This document shows positions 1-9,600 of a DNA stretch of 64,000 bases, in pieces. This DNA comes from Amycolatopsis sp. WQ 127309. GTDB taxonomy: Bacteria > Actinomycetota > Actinomycetes > Mycobacteriales > Pseudonocardiaceae. The stretch lies in NCBI RefSeq assembly GCF_023023025.1, contig NZ_CP095481.1:744001-808000 (forward strand), read 5' to 3'. The position numbers were made by a program, and so were the translations under genes. Position 1 is the first letter of the stretch; the number at the start of each line of letters is the position of its first letter. Below the pieces are notes generated by a model. The model searched no databases. It saw only the letters and a program-made list of their open reading frames with translations, and was not told the origin of the DNA.

Positions 1-2
1 CC

Positions 3-89
3 GCGTTCCAGGCGTCGTTCGCGAACGTGCGGTGGGTCCCCAACGGGGCCAAGGATCCTGATGCGAGACCTTGTTCGAGCTTGACCTGA
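3..89 (+). CDS. C-terminal end of an unidentified protein (truncated at left edge)
   Basis: Frame 3 is open from the window edge to a TGA at 87-89. It has G or C at nearly every third codon position up to about base 56, as real genes here do. The 28 visible residues (AFQASFANVRWVPNG then a Cys-containing tail) match no family I can name. A strong hairpin terminator follows at once, which supports this being a true gene end. Function cannot be assigned from the fragment. Confidence 0.55.
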   Translation, partial: AFQASFANVRWVPNGAKDPDARPCSSLT

Positions 90-96
90 CGACCGG

Positions 97-137
97 CCGG
101 GCCGGGAGCGGATTCCGCTCCCGGCCCGGTCCGTTTT
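97..137 (+). terminator. Rho-independent-type terminator
   Basis: A perfect inverted repeat at 97-129 is centred on base 113 (about 14-16 GC-rich pairs, tiny loop), followed by TCCG and four Ts. It lies between the stop at 89 and the next start at 154, so it should end transcription of the upstream gene. Confidence 0.8.
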
Positions 138-153
138 CCGCCACGATGAAGTG

Positions 154-1755
154 ATGACCACCGACGCGATCGCGCTCGCCGACGAACTCCTCGACGTCCT
201 GGGCACCTGGCAGCCGCTCGAAGCGACCTTGGTCGGCATCGAAGGCCACGACGCCGAGCTGACCGATCCCAGCGAAGCCGCCCACGACGCGTTGAAGGCG
301 CGGGCCGCGGACATCCTCGCCCGGGCACAGGCCTCGACCGACGAAGACCGCGTCACGCTGGGCGTCGTCGTCCAGCAGGCCGAGGCCGTTCTCACCCAGC
401 TCGACGCGCGGGTCGTGGAGTTCACCCTGGCCGATCCGATGTTCGCCGTCGGGATCGGCCACCTCGCCTTCCTGCCCCAGCTCGCGCCGTCCGGCGAGCA
501 GGACGCGACCGGCTTCCGGGCCCGGCTGGCCGCCCTGCCCGCGCTCTACGAGGCCCTCGCCCAGCGGCACCGCGACGGCCTGGAAGCCGGACGGACGCCG
601 GTCGAGCGGATGGTCGGCAGCGCCGTCGCGTTCCTCGACCGCTTCCTCGCGCAGGAGTCGCCGTTCCCGGGCCACGAGCAGCTGGTCGCCGACGTCGTGC
701 GGCCCGCGCTGACGCGCTACCGCGAGGTGCTCGCGACCGAGATCGCCGGGCACGGCCGGCCCGACGAGCGGCCCGGGCTCTGCTGGCTCGAAGACGGCGA
801 AGCGACGTACGCGGCGCTGGCCCGGGTGCACACGACCACCGGCCACACGCCCGCGGAGCTGCACCAGCTCGGCTTGGACGTCCTGGCGGGGCTCGAAGCC
901 GAGTACGCCGAGCTCGGCGAGCGCGTCTTCGGGCTGACCGAGCCGGCCGAGGTGCGCCGCCGGCTGCGGACCGACGAGAGCCTCCGCTGGCGCGACGCCG
1001 AGGAGATGCTCGGCACCGCCCGCGCCGCCGTCGCCCGCGCGACCGCCGCGGCGCCGGGCTGGTTCCCGCGGATGCCGAAGGCCGAGTGCGTCGTGCGCGC
1101 GGTCCCGGACGCGGACGCGCCCGTCGCCGCCCCCGCGTACTACCTGCCGGGCGCGCCCGACGGCTCGCGGCCCGGCGCCTACTTCACCAACACCCACGAG
1201 GTGCGCACGCGGGACCGGTTCATCGCCGAGACCGTGGCGTTCCACGAGGCCGTGCCGGGACACCACTTCGAGGTCTCGCTGGCCCAGGAGCTGACCGGGC
1301 TCCCGCAGCTGCGCCGGATCGCGCCGGTGACCGCCTACAGCGAGGGCTGGGGGCTCTACACCGAGCGGCTGGCCGACGAAATGGGCTTGTTCTCCGGTGA
1401 CGTCATGCGCCTCGGCATGGTGGCCGAGGACTCCGTCCGCGCCGCGCGGCTGGTGGTCGACACCGGTCTGCACGCGCTGCGCTGGACACGCGAGCAGTGC
1501 GTTGGATTCCTCCGCACGCACACGGTGCTCAGCGAGGTCGAGGTGCAGTCCGAGACCGACCGGTACATCGAGTGCCCCGGGCAGGCGCTGGCCTACATGA
1601 CCGGCCGGCTGGAGATCGTCCGCCTGCGCCGGTTCGCCGAGGAGGCACTCGGGGATTCCTTCGACATCAAGGAGTTCCACGGCGTCGTGCTCGGCGGCGG
1701 ACCGGTGCCGCTGCAGGTGCTGGACGACGTCGTGCGCGCCTGGGTCGCCCGCTGA
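154..1755 (+). CDS. DUF885 family metallopeptidase-like protein
   Basis: The 533-residue protein matches the DUF885 family, which has a gluzincin-like fold and is predicted to be a zinc-dependent peptidase. The decisive motif is FHEAVPGHHFE in the C-terminal half (an HExxxGHxxE pattern, probable metal ligands and catalytic Glu). A conserved YSEGWGLYTERL segment follows, typical of these proteins. There is no signal peptide, so it is probably cytoplasmic. The start could be GTG 151 or ATG 154; ATG is taken. No clear Shine-Dalgarno is visible. It stands alone between a terminator and a convergent lipoprotein pair. Substrate is unknown. Confidence 0.85.
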   Translation: MTTDAIALADELLDVLGTWQPLEATLVGIEGHDAELTDPSEAAHDALKARAADILARAQASTDEDRVTLGVVVQQAEAVLTQLDARVVEFTLADPMFAVGIGHLAFLPQLAPSGEQDATGFRARLAALPALYEALAQRHRDGLEAGRTPVERMVGSAVAFLDRFLAQESPFPGHEQLVADVVRPALTRYREVLATEIAGHGRPDERPGLCWLEDGEATYAALARVHTTTGHTPAELHQLGLDVLAGLEAEYAELGERVFGLTEPAEVRRRLRTDESLRWRDAEEMLGTARAAVARATAAAPGWFPRMPKAECVVRAVPDADAPVAAPAYYLPGAPDGSRPGAYFTNTHEVRTRDRFIAETVAFHEAVPGHHFEVSLAQELTGLPQLRRIAPVTAYSEGWGLYTERLADEMGLFSGDVMRLGMVAEDSVRAARLVVDTGLHALRWTREQCVGFLRTHTVLSEVEVQSETDRYIECPGQALAYMTGRLEIVRLRRFAEEALGDSFDIKEFHGVVLGGGPVPLQVLDDVVRAWVAR

Positions 1756-1756
1756 C

Positions 1757-2209
1757 TCAGTGCTGCATACCGTAGGACTTCTGGCACGGGTAGCCGTCGC
1801 CGGTGGCCGACCAGCTCGCCGGGTAGCCGTTCTGCGCCCACGCCGCGTAGGCCTGGGCGTAGGTGTAGCCGCGGGAGTACAGCCACTGGCACGGCGTCTG
1901 GCTGCCCGAGCTGGTGATGGAGATCCACGGCTGGGCGTTGTACCAGCTCGGCTGGGCGTACCACTGGCTCGTCGCCGCGACGCCCGGGCTCTTCGGCTGG
2001 ACGTAGACGGTCTGCGGCGCCGGCACGACGACCGTCTGGGGCACGGGCGCGGTGACGGTCGGGGTGCTGAGGGCCGTGACGGTCGCCGTCACGGCCGGGG
2101 CCTGGGCCGGGCTGCCGGCGAGCGTGCGCCCGGGAAGCCCGCACGCGGCCAGGGCGAGCACCGCGGAAAGCGCCGTCACGGCGCGGAGAATACGCATGGT
2201 CCTGCTCAT
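1757..2209 (-). CDS. Small secreted lipoprotein, unknown function
   Basis: 150 residues. A lipoprotein signal peptide ends in the lipobox LAACG, so the mature protein should be anchored outside the membrane. A Thr/Val/Pro linker containing VPAPQTVYVQ follows, then a C-terminal domain of about 60 residues with two Cys residues (SQTPCQWLYSRGY and GDGYPCQKSYG). Those Cys residues probably form a disulfide. The ATG at 2209 overlaps the stop of the upstream lipoprotein by 4 nt (ATGA), so the two are translationally coupled. The C-terminal domain resembles the Cys-containing tails of other actinobacterial lipoproteins, but no function is known to me. Confidence 0.8.
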   Translation of the reverse strand: MSRTMRILRAVTALSAVLALAACGLPGRTLAGSPAQAPAVTATVTALSTPTVTAPVPQTVVVPAPQTVYVQPKSPGVAATSQWYAQPSWYNAQPWISITSSGSQTPCQWLYSRGYTYAQAYAAWAQNGYPASWSATGDGYPCQKSYGMQH

Positions 2210-2688
2210 TTCGTCCGGGTCATGTGGCTGCCGGTGAGAACGCCGCCGGAAACGGTGTAGGAACCGGAAAAGACGCGGGTGCTGCCGTCGGTCTGAATCG
2301 CGGAAAGCACGACGTACACGGTGTTCCCGCGGACGTCGGTGACGGTCAGCGTGTCCCACGACGTCGTCGAGAAACCGTTGACGTACTTGGTGTACCCGCC
2401 GCTCCCGGCGATGCGGCTGCCGCCGAGCGACCACGCCGTGGTGAAATCACGGCGGTTGAGCGCGTCGTAGTAGGAGATCACCGTCTGGGCCGCCGACGGG
2501 TCCGCCGGCGCGACGTAGACCGGCGGCTGCTGGACGTAGACCGTTTGCGGTGCGGGCACAGCGATGACGCTGGTCGTCACCGCCTGCGGGGTCACCGCGA
2601 CCGGGACCGGCACACCCGCCACGGGCACGCCGCAGGCCGCGGCACCCAGCAGGAGCAGGGCGCCGACGAGAATTCCGGTGGGTTTCAT
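2206..2688 (-). CDS. Small lipoprotein with NTF2-like domain
   Basis: 160 residues. The signal peptide ends in a lipobox (GAAACG). A linker containing VPAPQTVYVQ follows, the same words as in the downstream gene. The C-terminal domain begins SAAQTVISYYDALNRRDF and looks like an NTF2/DUF4878-type fold (helix YYDALNRRDFTTAW, then beta strands). Such domains bind ligands or act as scaffolds; no catalytic residues are evident. It is first gene of a two-lipoprotein unit. The promoter must lie in the 100 bp between it and the PucR-type gene on the same strand. Confidence 0.8.
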   Translation of the reverse strand: MKPTGILVGALLLLGAAACGVPVAGVPVPVAVTPQAVTTSVIAVPAPQTVYVQQPPVYVAPADPSAAQTVISYYDALNRRDFTTAWSLGGSRIAGSGGYTKYVNGFSTTSWDTLTVTDVRGNTVYVVLSAIQTDGSTRVFSGSYTVSGGVLTGSHMTRTK

Positions 2689-2789
2689 GGGGAATCAGCT
2701 TCTTCCGTGTTCGCCACCCAGGAATCGGCCGCCCGCGGAACTCTGCAACAGTTTCCGGAGAACGCGACCCAAGCGTTATCCCGTGGGAT

Positions 2790-3902
2790 TCAGACGTTCT
2801 GCCGCGTGATGTCGTAGGCCGTCATCGCGGCGGCCAGGTGGCGGGCGTCGGCGGCCCGCGTCGCGTCGAAACCGGTGATCAGCTGGATCCGGCCGAGGCG
2901 GTAGGTGAGCGTGTTGCGGTGGATGCTCAACGCGCTCGCGGCTTCGCCGCGGTTGTACCCCGAGACGACGAACGCGCGCAGGGCGTCGATCAGGTGCGGG
3001 TGGTCTTCGAGCGGGTCGAGCACCCGCGCGAGGGCGTCGCGCGCCGGGCCCGGGCGGGCGAGCTGGTACTCGATGGCGAGGTCGGCCAGCCGGTAGAGCC
3101 GCGCGGGCCGGCGCAGGTTTTCCGCCAGGGCCAGCACTTCCACGGCTTCGGCGTGCGCGGCCGGGATGCCGGTGTGGGTCTCCGCCCGCGCCGCGGCGGC
3201 GGTGCAGGGCCGGCCGCAGATCCGGTCGACCCGCGCGGCGACGGCGTCCACCGCGACGCCGTCCGGCACGAGCAGCACCCCGCCGTCACCCTTGAAGGTC
3301 ACCAGGACCGCACTGTCCACATCGGACCGGACGGCGCGGAAGAGGTCCGTCGCCGCCCGGGAACCGGCCGAAGCGGGCAGCGCGGGCAGGTGGAACACGA
3401 CGACGTCGTAGCCCGGCGGCAGCTCGCGGTGGCGCACCGGACGGCCGGCGAGCAGGCTCGACGCTAGGTTCTGCCGGTCCTCGCGCTGTTCCCAGTCGAG
3501 GTCTTCGCGCTCGCGCAGGTACGCCTCGGCGACGCGCGGCATCACCTCGCCGAGGAAGTCGAGCATCCGCGCGCCGAGCAGCGCCCGGTCACCGGTCAGC
3601 TTCTCCCAGGCGACGCTCGCGGCGAGCGGGTAGATCTTGAGGACGGCTTCGAGCGGCAGGCCGTCGCGGGCCCGCTCGGCGCCCCAGGCGATCGGCAGGG
3701 CCAGCTCGGCGTCGGTCGGGCGCCGGCCTTCGGCGACGGTGGTCAGGAACAGCTCGAACACCGCGGTCGCGTTGGCGACCAGGTCACCCGCCAGCACGCT
3801 CGCGGGCAGCAGCCGGTATTCGGGGATCTCGGCCGCGCAACGAGTGATCATCGCGCTGGCGATCTCACCCGATCGAGGGAACAGCTCGGCCACGGAATCC
3901 AT
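2790..3902 (-). CDS. PucR/CdaR-type transcriptional regulator with RsbRD-like N-terminus
   Basis: 370 residues. The N-terminal ~160 residues look like the RsbRD N-terminal helical domain often joined to PucR regulators in actinobacteria. The C-terminus carries the PucR helix-turn-helix (ALSIHRNTLTYRLGRIQLITG). The gene is divergent from the secreted lipase at 4019 across 116 bp, so control of the lipase and acyl-CoA synthetase pair is plausible. The ligand is unknown. Family assignment is firm; the regulatory target is inferred from position only. Confidence 0.9.
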   Translation of the reverse strand: MDSVAELFPRSGEIASAMITRCAAEIPEYRLLPASVLAGDLVANATAVFELFLTTVAEGRRPTDAELALPIAWGAERARDGLPLEAVLKIYPLAASVAWEKLTGDRALLGARMLDFLGEVMPRVAEAYLREREDLDWEQREDRQNLASSLLAGRPVRHRELPPGYDVVVFHLPALPASAGSRAATDLFRAVRSDVDSAVLVTFKGDGGVLLVPDGVAVDAVAARVDRICGRPCTAAAARAETHTGIPAAHAEAVEVLALAENLRRPARLYRLADLAIEYQLARPGPARDALARVLDPLEDHPHLIDALRAFVVSGYNRGEAASALSIHRNTLTYRLGRIQLITGFDATRAADARHLAAAMTAYDITRQNV

Positions 3903-4018
3903 GCCACATTGTCACCATGCACAAACGGCCACGGCAACTTTCTGCGCGTTCTGCCAGCAGACAGCCCTGATCTTGTGCCGCATTCTGTGCAGAGCAACCA
4001 GACTGAAGGGACTTCGCA

Positions 4019-4879
4019 ATGGCGCGGGGAACAAAACGATGGCTGGCCGGACTCGGGATCGCGAGCCTGCTCGCCCTGGGCGCGGCGGCGCCGGCCCAGG
4101 CCGCGAGCGGCGGCAACAACGACTTCGGCTGCCGCCCGAGCGCCGCGCACCCGAACCCGGTCGTGCTGCTCCACGGCACCTTCGCCACCTACTACGAGGA
4201 CCTCAACTTCCTGCAGGCCGACCTGGCCGCCCGCGGCTACTGCACGTTCTCGCTGACCTACGGCGCCTACCCGCAGTTCCCGTTCGTGGGCGGCCTCAAG
4301 CCGGTCGCGGAGTCGTCGGTCGAGATCAAGAACTACGTCGAAAAGGTCCGCGCGGCCACCGGCGCGGCCAAGGTCGACGTCGTCGGGCACTCCGAAGGCG
4401 GCCTCCAGTCGATCTACCTGGCCAAGATGCAGGGCATCCAGAGCGAGATCGGCAAGGTCGTCGCGATCGCGCCGCCGACCCATGGCGCCAACGCGTCCGG
4501 GCTGCTGACGCTGGCCTACACGCTGCTCGGCAAGAGCACGTGGGACAACGTCGTCAAGACGATCGGCCTGCCGATCTTCGCCGACGAGCTGGACGGCGGG
4601 GCCGCGATCGTCGCGCTCAACACCGGGCCGGTCGCCCAGCCCGGCATCGACTACACGATCATCACCTCGCGCTACGACGAGCTGGTCACCCCGACCGAGA
4701 CGTCGTTCATCCGCGAGCCCGGCGTGCACAACCGCTACGTCCAGGACTCCTGCCCGTTCGACCCGGTCGGCCACATCGGCGAGGCCTACGACCTCAACGT
4801 CTGGCACCTGGTCCGCAACGCGCTCGACCCGGCGCACGCCGCGCCGATCCGGATCTGCGCCGTGGGCTCGCCCGGATGA
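4019..4879 (+). CDS. Secreted triacylglycerol lipase/esterase (alpha/beta hydrolase)
   Basis: 286 residues with a Sec signal peptide (basic start, hydrophobic core, cleavage near AQAAS). The mature protein has VVLLHGTF (oxyanion-hole strand) and the nucleophile elbow GHSEGG, with Ser as catalytic nucleophile. Cys residues near both ends suggest a disulfide-stabilised exoenzyme. This is the actinobacterial secreted lipase type. GGGA lies a few bases ahead of the ATG. The stop overlaps the start of the acyl-CoA synthetase (ATGA), suggesting that released fatty acids are activated by the coupled enzyme. Confidence 0.88.
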   Translation: MARGTKRWLAGLGIASLLALGAAAPAQAASGGNNDFGCRPSAAHPNPVVLLHGTFATYYEDLNFLQADLAARGYCTFSLTYGAYPQFPFVGGLKPVAESSVEIKNYVEKVRAATGAAKVDVVGHSEGGLQSIYLAKMQGIQSEIGKVVAIAPPTHGANASGLLTLAYTLLGKSTWDNVVKTIGLPIFADELDGGAAIVALNTGPVAQPGIDYTIITSRYDELVTPTETSFIREPGVHNRYVQDSCPFDPVGHIGEAYDLNVWHLVRNALDPAHAAPIRICAVGSPG

Positions 4880-6606
4880 CCTGGCCCCGCTACGACGGCC
4901 CCGGGGACCTCGCGGCGATCGAGGCCGTCCCGCTGGCGGACCGCGGCCTGCCGGAGAGCACGTACGAGCTGCTCCGGCGGGCCGGGACCCAGTTCACCGA
5001 TCGCCCGGCGCTGACGCTCCTGCCCTCGGGCGAGGCGTGGGAGCACGCGGAGACCTGGACGTACGGCGACCTGCTCGCCCGCGTCCACCGGATCGCGAAC
5101 GTGCTCTCCGACCTGGGCGTCACCCGGCGGGACGCGGTCGCGCTGCTCGCGCCCAACAGCGGTGACGTCTTCGCGGCGACGCTGGCGGCCCAGGCCGTCG
5201 GCATCGCCGCGCCGGTCAACCCCGGCCTCGCGCCGCACCAGGTGCGGGAGCTGCTCGAGACGTCCGGCGCGCGTCTGGTCATCGCGGCCGACCCGGACCT
5301 CGACGTCGGCCGCCCGGTCCTCTCGCTCGCGGAACTGGCGGCCCGCGCCGACGCCGCCGATCCGGTCCGGCTGCACGCCGAGCCGCCGTCCTCGGGCGAC
5401 TTCGCGGGCTACTTCCACACCGGCGGCTCCACCGGCACCCCGAAGATCGCCGTGCACACCCAGGCCGGCGAGGTCGCCATGGCCTGGACGCTCGCCGCGT
5501 CGACCGGCGACGACGACCTCGTGCTGCTCGCCGCGCTCCCCCTGTTCCACGTCAACGCGCTGCTCGTGACCGGGCTGGCGCCGCTGTTCAAGGGCCGGCA
5601 CGTCGTCTGGGCGGGCCCGCTCGGCTACCGCGACCCGGCGCTGTACCCGGTGTTCTGGCGGATCGTCGAGCGCTACCGGATCGGCGCGATGTCCGCCGTG
5701 CCGACGGTCTACGCCGTGCTCGCGCAGGTCCCGGTCGACGCGGACATCTCCAGTCTCACGTTCCCGATCGTCGGCGCGGCGCCGCTGCCCGCGGCGGTGC
5801 GCCGGCAGTGGCGCGAGCGCACCGGCACCGACCTGGTCGAGGGCTACGGCCTGACCGAGGGCACCTGCGCGTCCGCCCGCGGCTTCCCCGGCGTCTCGCG
5901 ACCCGGCACGGTCGGGCAGCGGATGCCGTACCAGGAGGTCAAGGCCGTCCGGATCGACGGCGACGGCTGGACGGACCTGCTCCCCGGCGAGACAGGCGTG
6001 CTGGTGATCCGCGGCCCGAACGTCTTCCCCGGCTACCTGCGCGACGGCGAGCCGGACCCGGCGGGCAAGGTCGTCGACGGCTGGCTCGACACGGGCGACC
6101 TCGGCAGCGTCGACGCCGAGGGGTTCATCCGGCTGGCCGGCCGCGCGAAGGACCTGATCATCCGCGGCGGCCACAACATCGACCCCGCGACGATCGAGGA
6201 GGCGCTGCTGGCGCACCCGGCGGTCTCGGCCGCGGCGGCGGTCGGACGCCCCGACCGGCACTCGGGCGAGGTCCCGGTGGTCTACGTGACGCTGCACGCC
6301 CCGACACCGTCATCGGAACTCCTGGAGTGGGCGGCCTCGCGGGTCCCCGAGCGCGCGGCCGTCCCGAAGGACGTCCACATCGTCCCGGAGATCCCGCTGA
6401 CGGCGGTGGGCAAGCAGTACAAACCGGCCCTGCGCCAAGACACTCTGCGCCGAGTAGCCGAGGCCGAGGTCGACGCCCTGGATCTCGACGCCGAGGTGAC
6501 AGTCGAGCTGGACCGCGACGAACCCGTGGTGGTCATCGCCGCGCCTCCCTCGGCGCCGCTCGCCGCGGCCCTGGATGCTTACGCCTTCCGCTGGCGCTAC
6601 GCCTGA
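4876..6606 (+). CDS. AMP-dependent acyl-CoA synthetase (fatty acid/aromatic acid-CoA ligase)
   Basis: 576 residues of the ANL superfamily, forming an acyl-adenylate and then the CoA thioester. The ATP-binding P-loop motif appears as HTGGSTGTPK. Further motifs are EGYGLTEG and the hinge-side DTGDLG followed by GRAKDLIIRGGHNIDP. A late Lys in VGKQYKPAL fits the catalytic adenylation lysine. The start is set by the ATGA overlap with the lipase stop; the open frame extends upstream but shows no gene there. The predicted substrate is a medium or long fatty acid, judged by the neighbouring lipase. The gene ends 15 bp before a long palindrome. Confidence 0.9.
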   Translation: MTWPRYDGPGDLAAIEAVPLADRGLPESTYELLRRAGTQFTDRPALTLLPSGEAWEHAETWTYGDLLARVHRIANVLSDLGVTRRDAVALLAPNSGDVFAATLAAQAVGIAAPVNPGLAPHQVRELLETSGARLVIAADPDLDVGRPVLSLAELAARADAADPVRLHAEPPSSGDFAGYFHTGGSTGTPKIAVHTQAGEVAMAWTLAASTGDDDLVLLAALPLFHVNALLVTGLAPLFKGRHVVWAGPLGYRDPALYPVFWRIVERYRIGAMSAVPTVYAVLAQVPVDADISSLTFPIVGAAPLPAAVRRQWRERTGTDLVEGYGLTEGTCASARGFPGVSRPGTVGQRMPYQEVKAVRIDGDGWTDLLPGETGVLVIRGPNVFPGYLRDGEPDPAGKVVDGWLDTGDLGSVDAEGFIRLAGRAKDLIIRGGHNIDPATIEEALLAHPAVSAAAAVGRPDRHSGEVPVVYVTLHAPTPSSELLEWAASRVPERAAVPKDVHIVPEIPLTAVGKQYKPALRQDTLRRVAEAEVDALDLDAEVTVELDRDEPVVVIAAPPSAPLAAALDAYAFRWRYA

Positions 6607-6621
6607 CCGAGGCCTCGGTCC

Positions 6622-6680
6622 AAGGCCGTGAATGTCGCATTGAGGGACTTGGTGTCCCTCAAAGCGACATTCACGGCCTT
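6622..6680. repeat. Long palindromic intergenic element, probable bidirectional terminator
   Basis: The arms at 6622-6648 and 6654-6680 pair at 26 of 27 positions (one A-A mismatch) around a 5-nt TTGGT loop. The arms begin AAGGCCGTGAATGTCGC. The element lies exactly between two convergent genes, so a bidirectional terminator role is likely. I recall very similar palindromes scattered through Amycolatopsis genomes, but cannot check that here. No second copy was noticed in this window. Confidence 0.85.
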
Positions 6681-6693
6681 CCGACCGGTGCGC

Positions 6694-9600
6694 TCAGCCG
6701 AGGCCGATGGCGAAGACGTGCAGGTTCGCGTCGGTCGGCAGCGTGACCGAGGCGATCTGCTTGCCCGCCGGGGCGTCGAACGGTGCCGTCGCGTAGACCG
6801 ACGCGCCGCCGCCCGGGCCGCCCGGCTGGTTGCGGTGGTCGGCGCGCGCGACGAGCGTGTTGCCGAACACCGGGTCCGTGCCGCCGCCCGGGAACACCCA
6901 GTCGCCGAAGGACAGGTCGGCCTGCCCGGTGGTGCCGTCGGTGAAGGTGACCGTGGCCTTGGCCTGGTGGTCGCCGTTCGACGCCGTGCCGATGAACGAC
7001 AGCCGCGTCCCGGACAGCTGGACCGTCTGTCCCGCCGGGACGACGTTGTCCGGACGTCCGGCCGGCGCGGCGGGCCACACGAACGACGTGCCCGCGGCCT
7101 GCGACGTCTTGCCGCCGACCAGGCCCGCCGCGGCCAGCGCTTCCCGGGACAGGCTGTTCCCGGCGCCGTCGATGTCCGCCGAGCCGACGTCGCCGTCGTC
7201 CGAGATGCCGACGTTCGAGTACGCGGCCGCGAGCCCGCCCTTCGGCGCGACCAGCACGATCACCGAGCCGGGCACCGACGTCGAGCCGCCCCGGACGGTC
7301 ACCGGGACCTGGTAGTAGCCCTCGGGTGTCCCGGCGGCCACCGAAACCGTCAGCTTCGCCGTGCCGCTGCCGGTCCGGTCGTCGAGCTTCAGCTGCCGCG
7401 GCCCCGTGACCTTCAGACCGGCCGGCGCCTTCGTCGTGACGTCCAGCGCGCGGTCGTGCCCGCCGAGCCGTTGCGCGCTGACCGTGGCCTCGCCCGTGCT
7501 GTCCGGTTCGACGACGACCTGGTTGGTCGCCGACGTGAGGAACGGCTTCTCGTTATCCTGGTAGGACGGTGGCACCGAGTTCGCCGCCCACCGCTTGTCC
7601 GGAGTGGACTGCAGGGAGAAGTCCAGCCGGGCGCCGTCGCGGACCGTGTTCGCGGGCAGGTACGTGCGGTCCCAGTCACGGCCGTTCAACGACAGGTCGT
7701 GGACGTACGGCGTGCCCGAAGACGCCTTCGGTGCGCGGATGTCGATCGTCCGTCCATTCGGGAGGGACAGGATCGCGCGCTCGAACAGCGGGCTGTGCAC
7801 GACCAGGTCCGGCGTGCCCGGCGTGGCCGGGTAGATGCCGAGCGCGGCCCAGACGTACCACGACGACTGCGCGCCGAGGTCGTCGTTGCCCGGCTCGCCG
7901 TCCGGCGTCGCGCTGAACAACGTCGTGGCGATCTCGCGGACCACCTGCTGCGTCTTCCACGGCTGCCCGACGTGGTTGTACAGCCACGGCACGCCGAAGT
8001 CGGGCTCGTTGCCGGCCCACATGTTCGGCTCGTTCGGGCCGACGTTCAGCTTCTGGAAGAAGGTGTCCAGCCGCTGGGAAACCGCGGCCGGCCCGCCCAT
8101 CGCCGTCACCAGGCCGGCCGGGTCCTGCGGCACCAGCCAGGTGTACTGCGCGGCGTTGCCCTCGTCGAAGCCGTCCTGGCCGAACTTGCCGGGCGGCGGC
8201 GGGACGTAGGCCGGGCCGTCCGGGAAGCGGCCGTCCTGCCCGCGCGGCTGCAGGTAGCCGGTGAGCGGGTTGAAGATGTTCTGCCAGTTCTGGCCGCGCT
8301 GGGTGAACTCGCGCGCGACGTCACGGTCGCCGATGCCCTGGGCGAACTGCGCGATGGCGAAGTCGTCGATCGCCCACTCCAGGGTGATCGACGCGCCGAC
8401 GCGGGCGTGGTCACCGCGCGAGGCGTCGTTGTTCGGCATGTACCCGCGGGCGACGTAGTCCGCGATGCCCTTGCGTTCCTGGTACGCGCCAGGCGTGTTG
8501 TCGACCGACGTCGCACCCTTGACCAGGTACTTCAGCGCCGTCTTGACGTCGAAGTCCCGCGCACCGAACGCGTACAGGTTGGAGATCAGCGCGACCGAGC
8601 TGTCGCCGGTCATCTGGCCGGTGTAGTCGTTCGCCATCGGCCAGCGCGGCCACCAGCCGCCCTGCACGGCGTCGTTCGTCAGCGACTGCGCCATGTCGCT
8701 GGCTTCCTTCGGGAACAGCATCGCCTGCAACGGCGCGAGCGAGCGATAGGTGTCCCAGTCGGAGAAGTTCGCGTACTGGTGCCGCCCCTTGGGCAACGTC
8801 CGGATCTGGTCGTCGAAGCCGATGTAGCGCCCGTCGGCGTCGTCGAACGTGTTCGGGTGCATCAGCGAGTGGTACAGGAAGGTGTAGAACGTCTTGAGCT
8901 GAGCCGCATCGCGACCCGCGACCCGGATCTTGCCCAGCGCCTGCGTCCACTTGTCCCTGGTGGCCTTGCGGACGGCGGCGAAGTCGAAGCCCGGGACCTC
9001 CGCGGCGGCGTTGGCCTTCGCGCCGTCGACGCCCACGTAGGACATCGACACCTTGGCGTGCACCAGACTCTGGGCACCGAAGGTCAGGTACGCGCCCGCC
9101 TTCGGCGAGTCGACGCTGTCGGTGTCCGGCTTGACGCTCGAGCCGTCCCAGGTGCCGTGCGCGGTGAACGGCTGGTCGAAGGTGATGTCGTAGTAGACGG
9201 TGTACTTGTTGGGCTTGCCGCAGAAGTTGCCGGTAGTCGCCGAGCCGCTGACCTCGCGGTCGCCGGTGATCTTCAGGTCGGCCTTCGAGTTCCCGGCGAG
9301 GCTGGCGCCGCCCTTGACGAGCACCTGCGCGTTCGCGCCGGCCGGGAAGGTGAACGCGGCGAGCCCGGTGCGCGTGGTCGCGGTCAGCTCGGCCCGGACC
9401 TTCGAGTCGGCGAGCGTCACGGCGTAGTAGCCCGGCTCGGCCTTCTCGTCGTCGTGGGTGAAGTGCTCGGTGCGGTCCCAGGGCGCGCTGCCGACGTCGC
9501 CGGTGATCGGCAGGATCGGCACGTCGCCGAACGCGTTGCAGCCGACCGAGGCGTGGTCGAGACTGAAACCTCGGATCTGATCACTGTGGTACTGGTAGCC

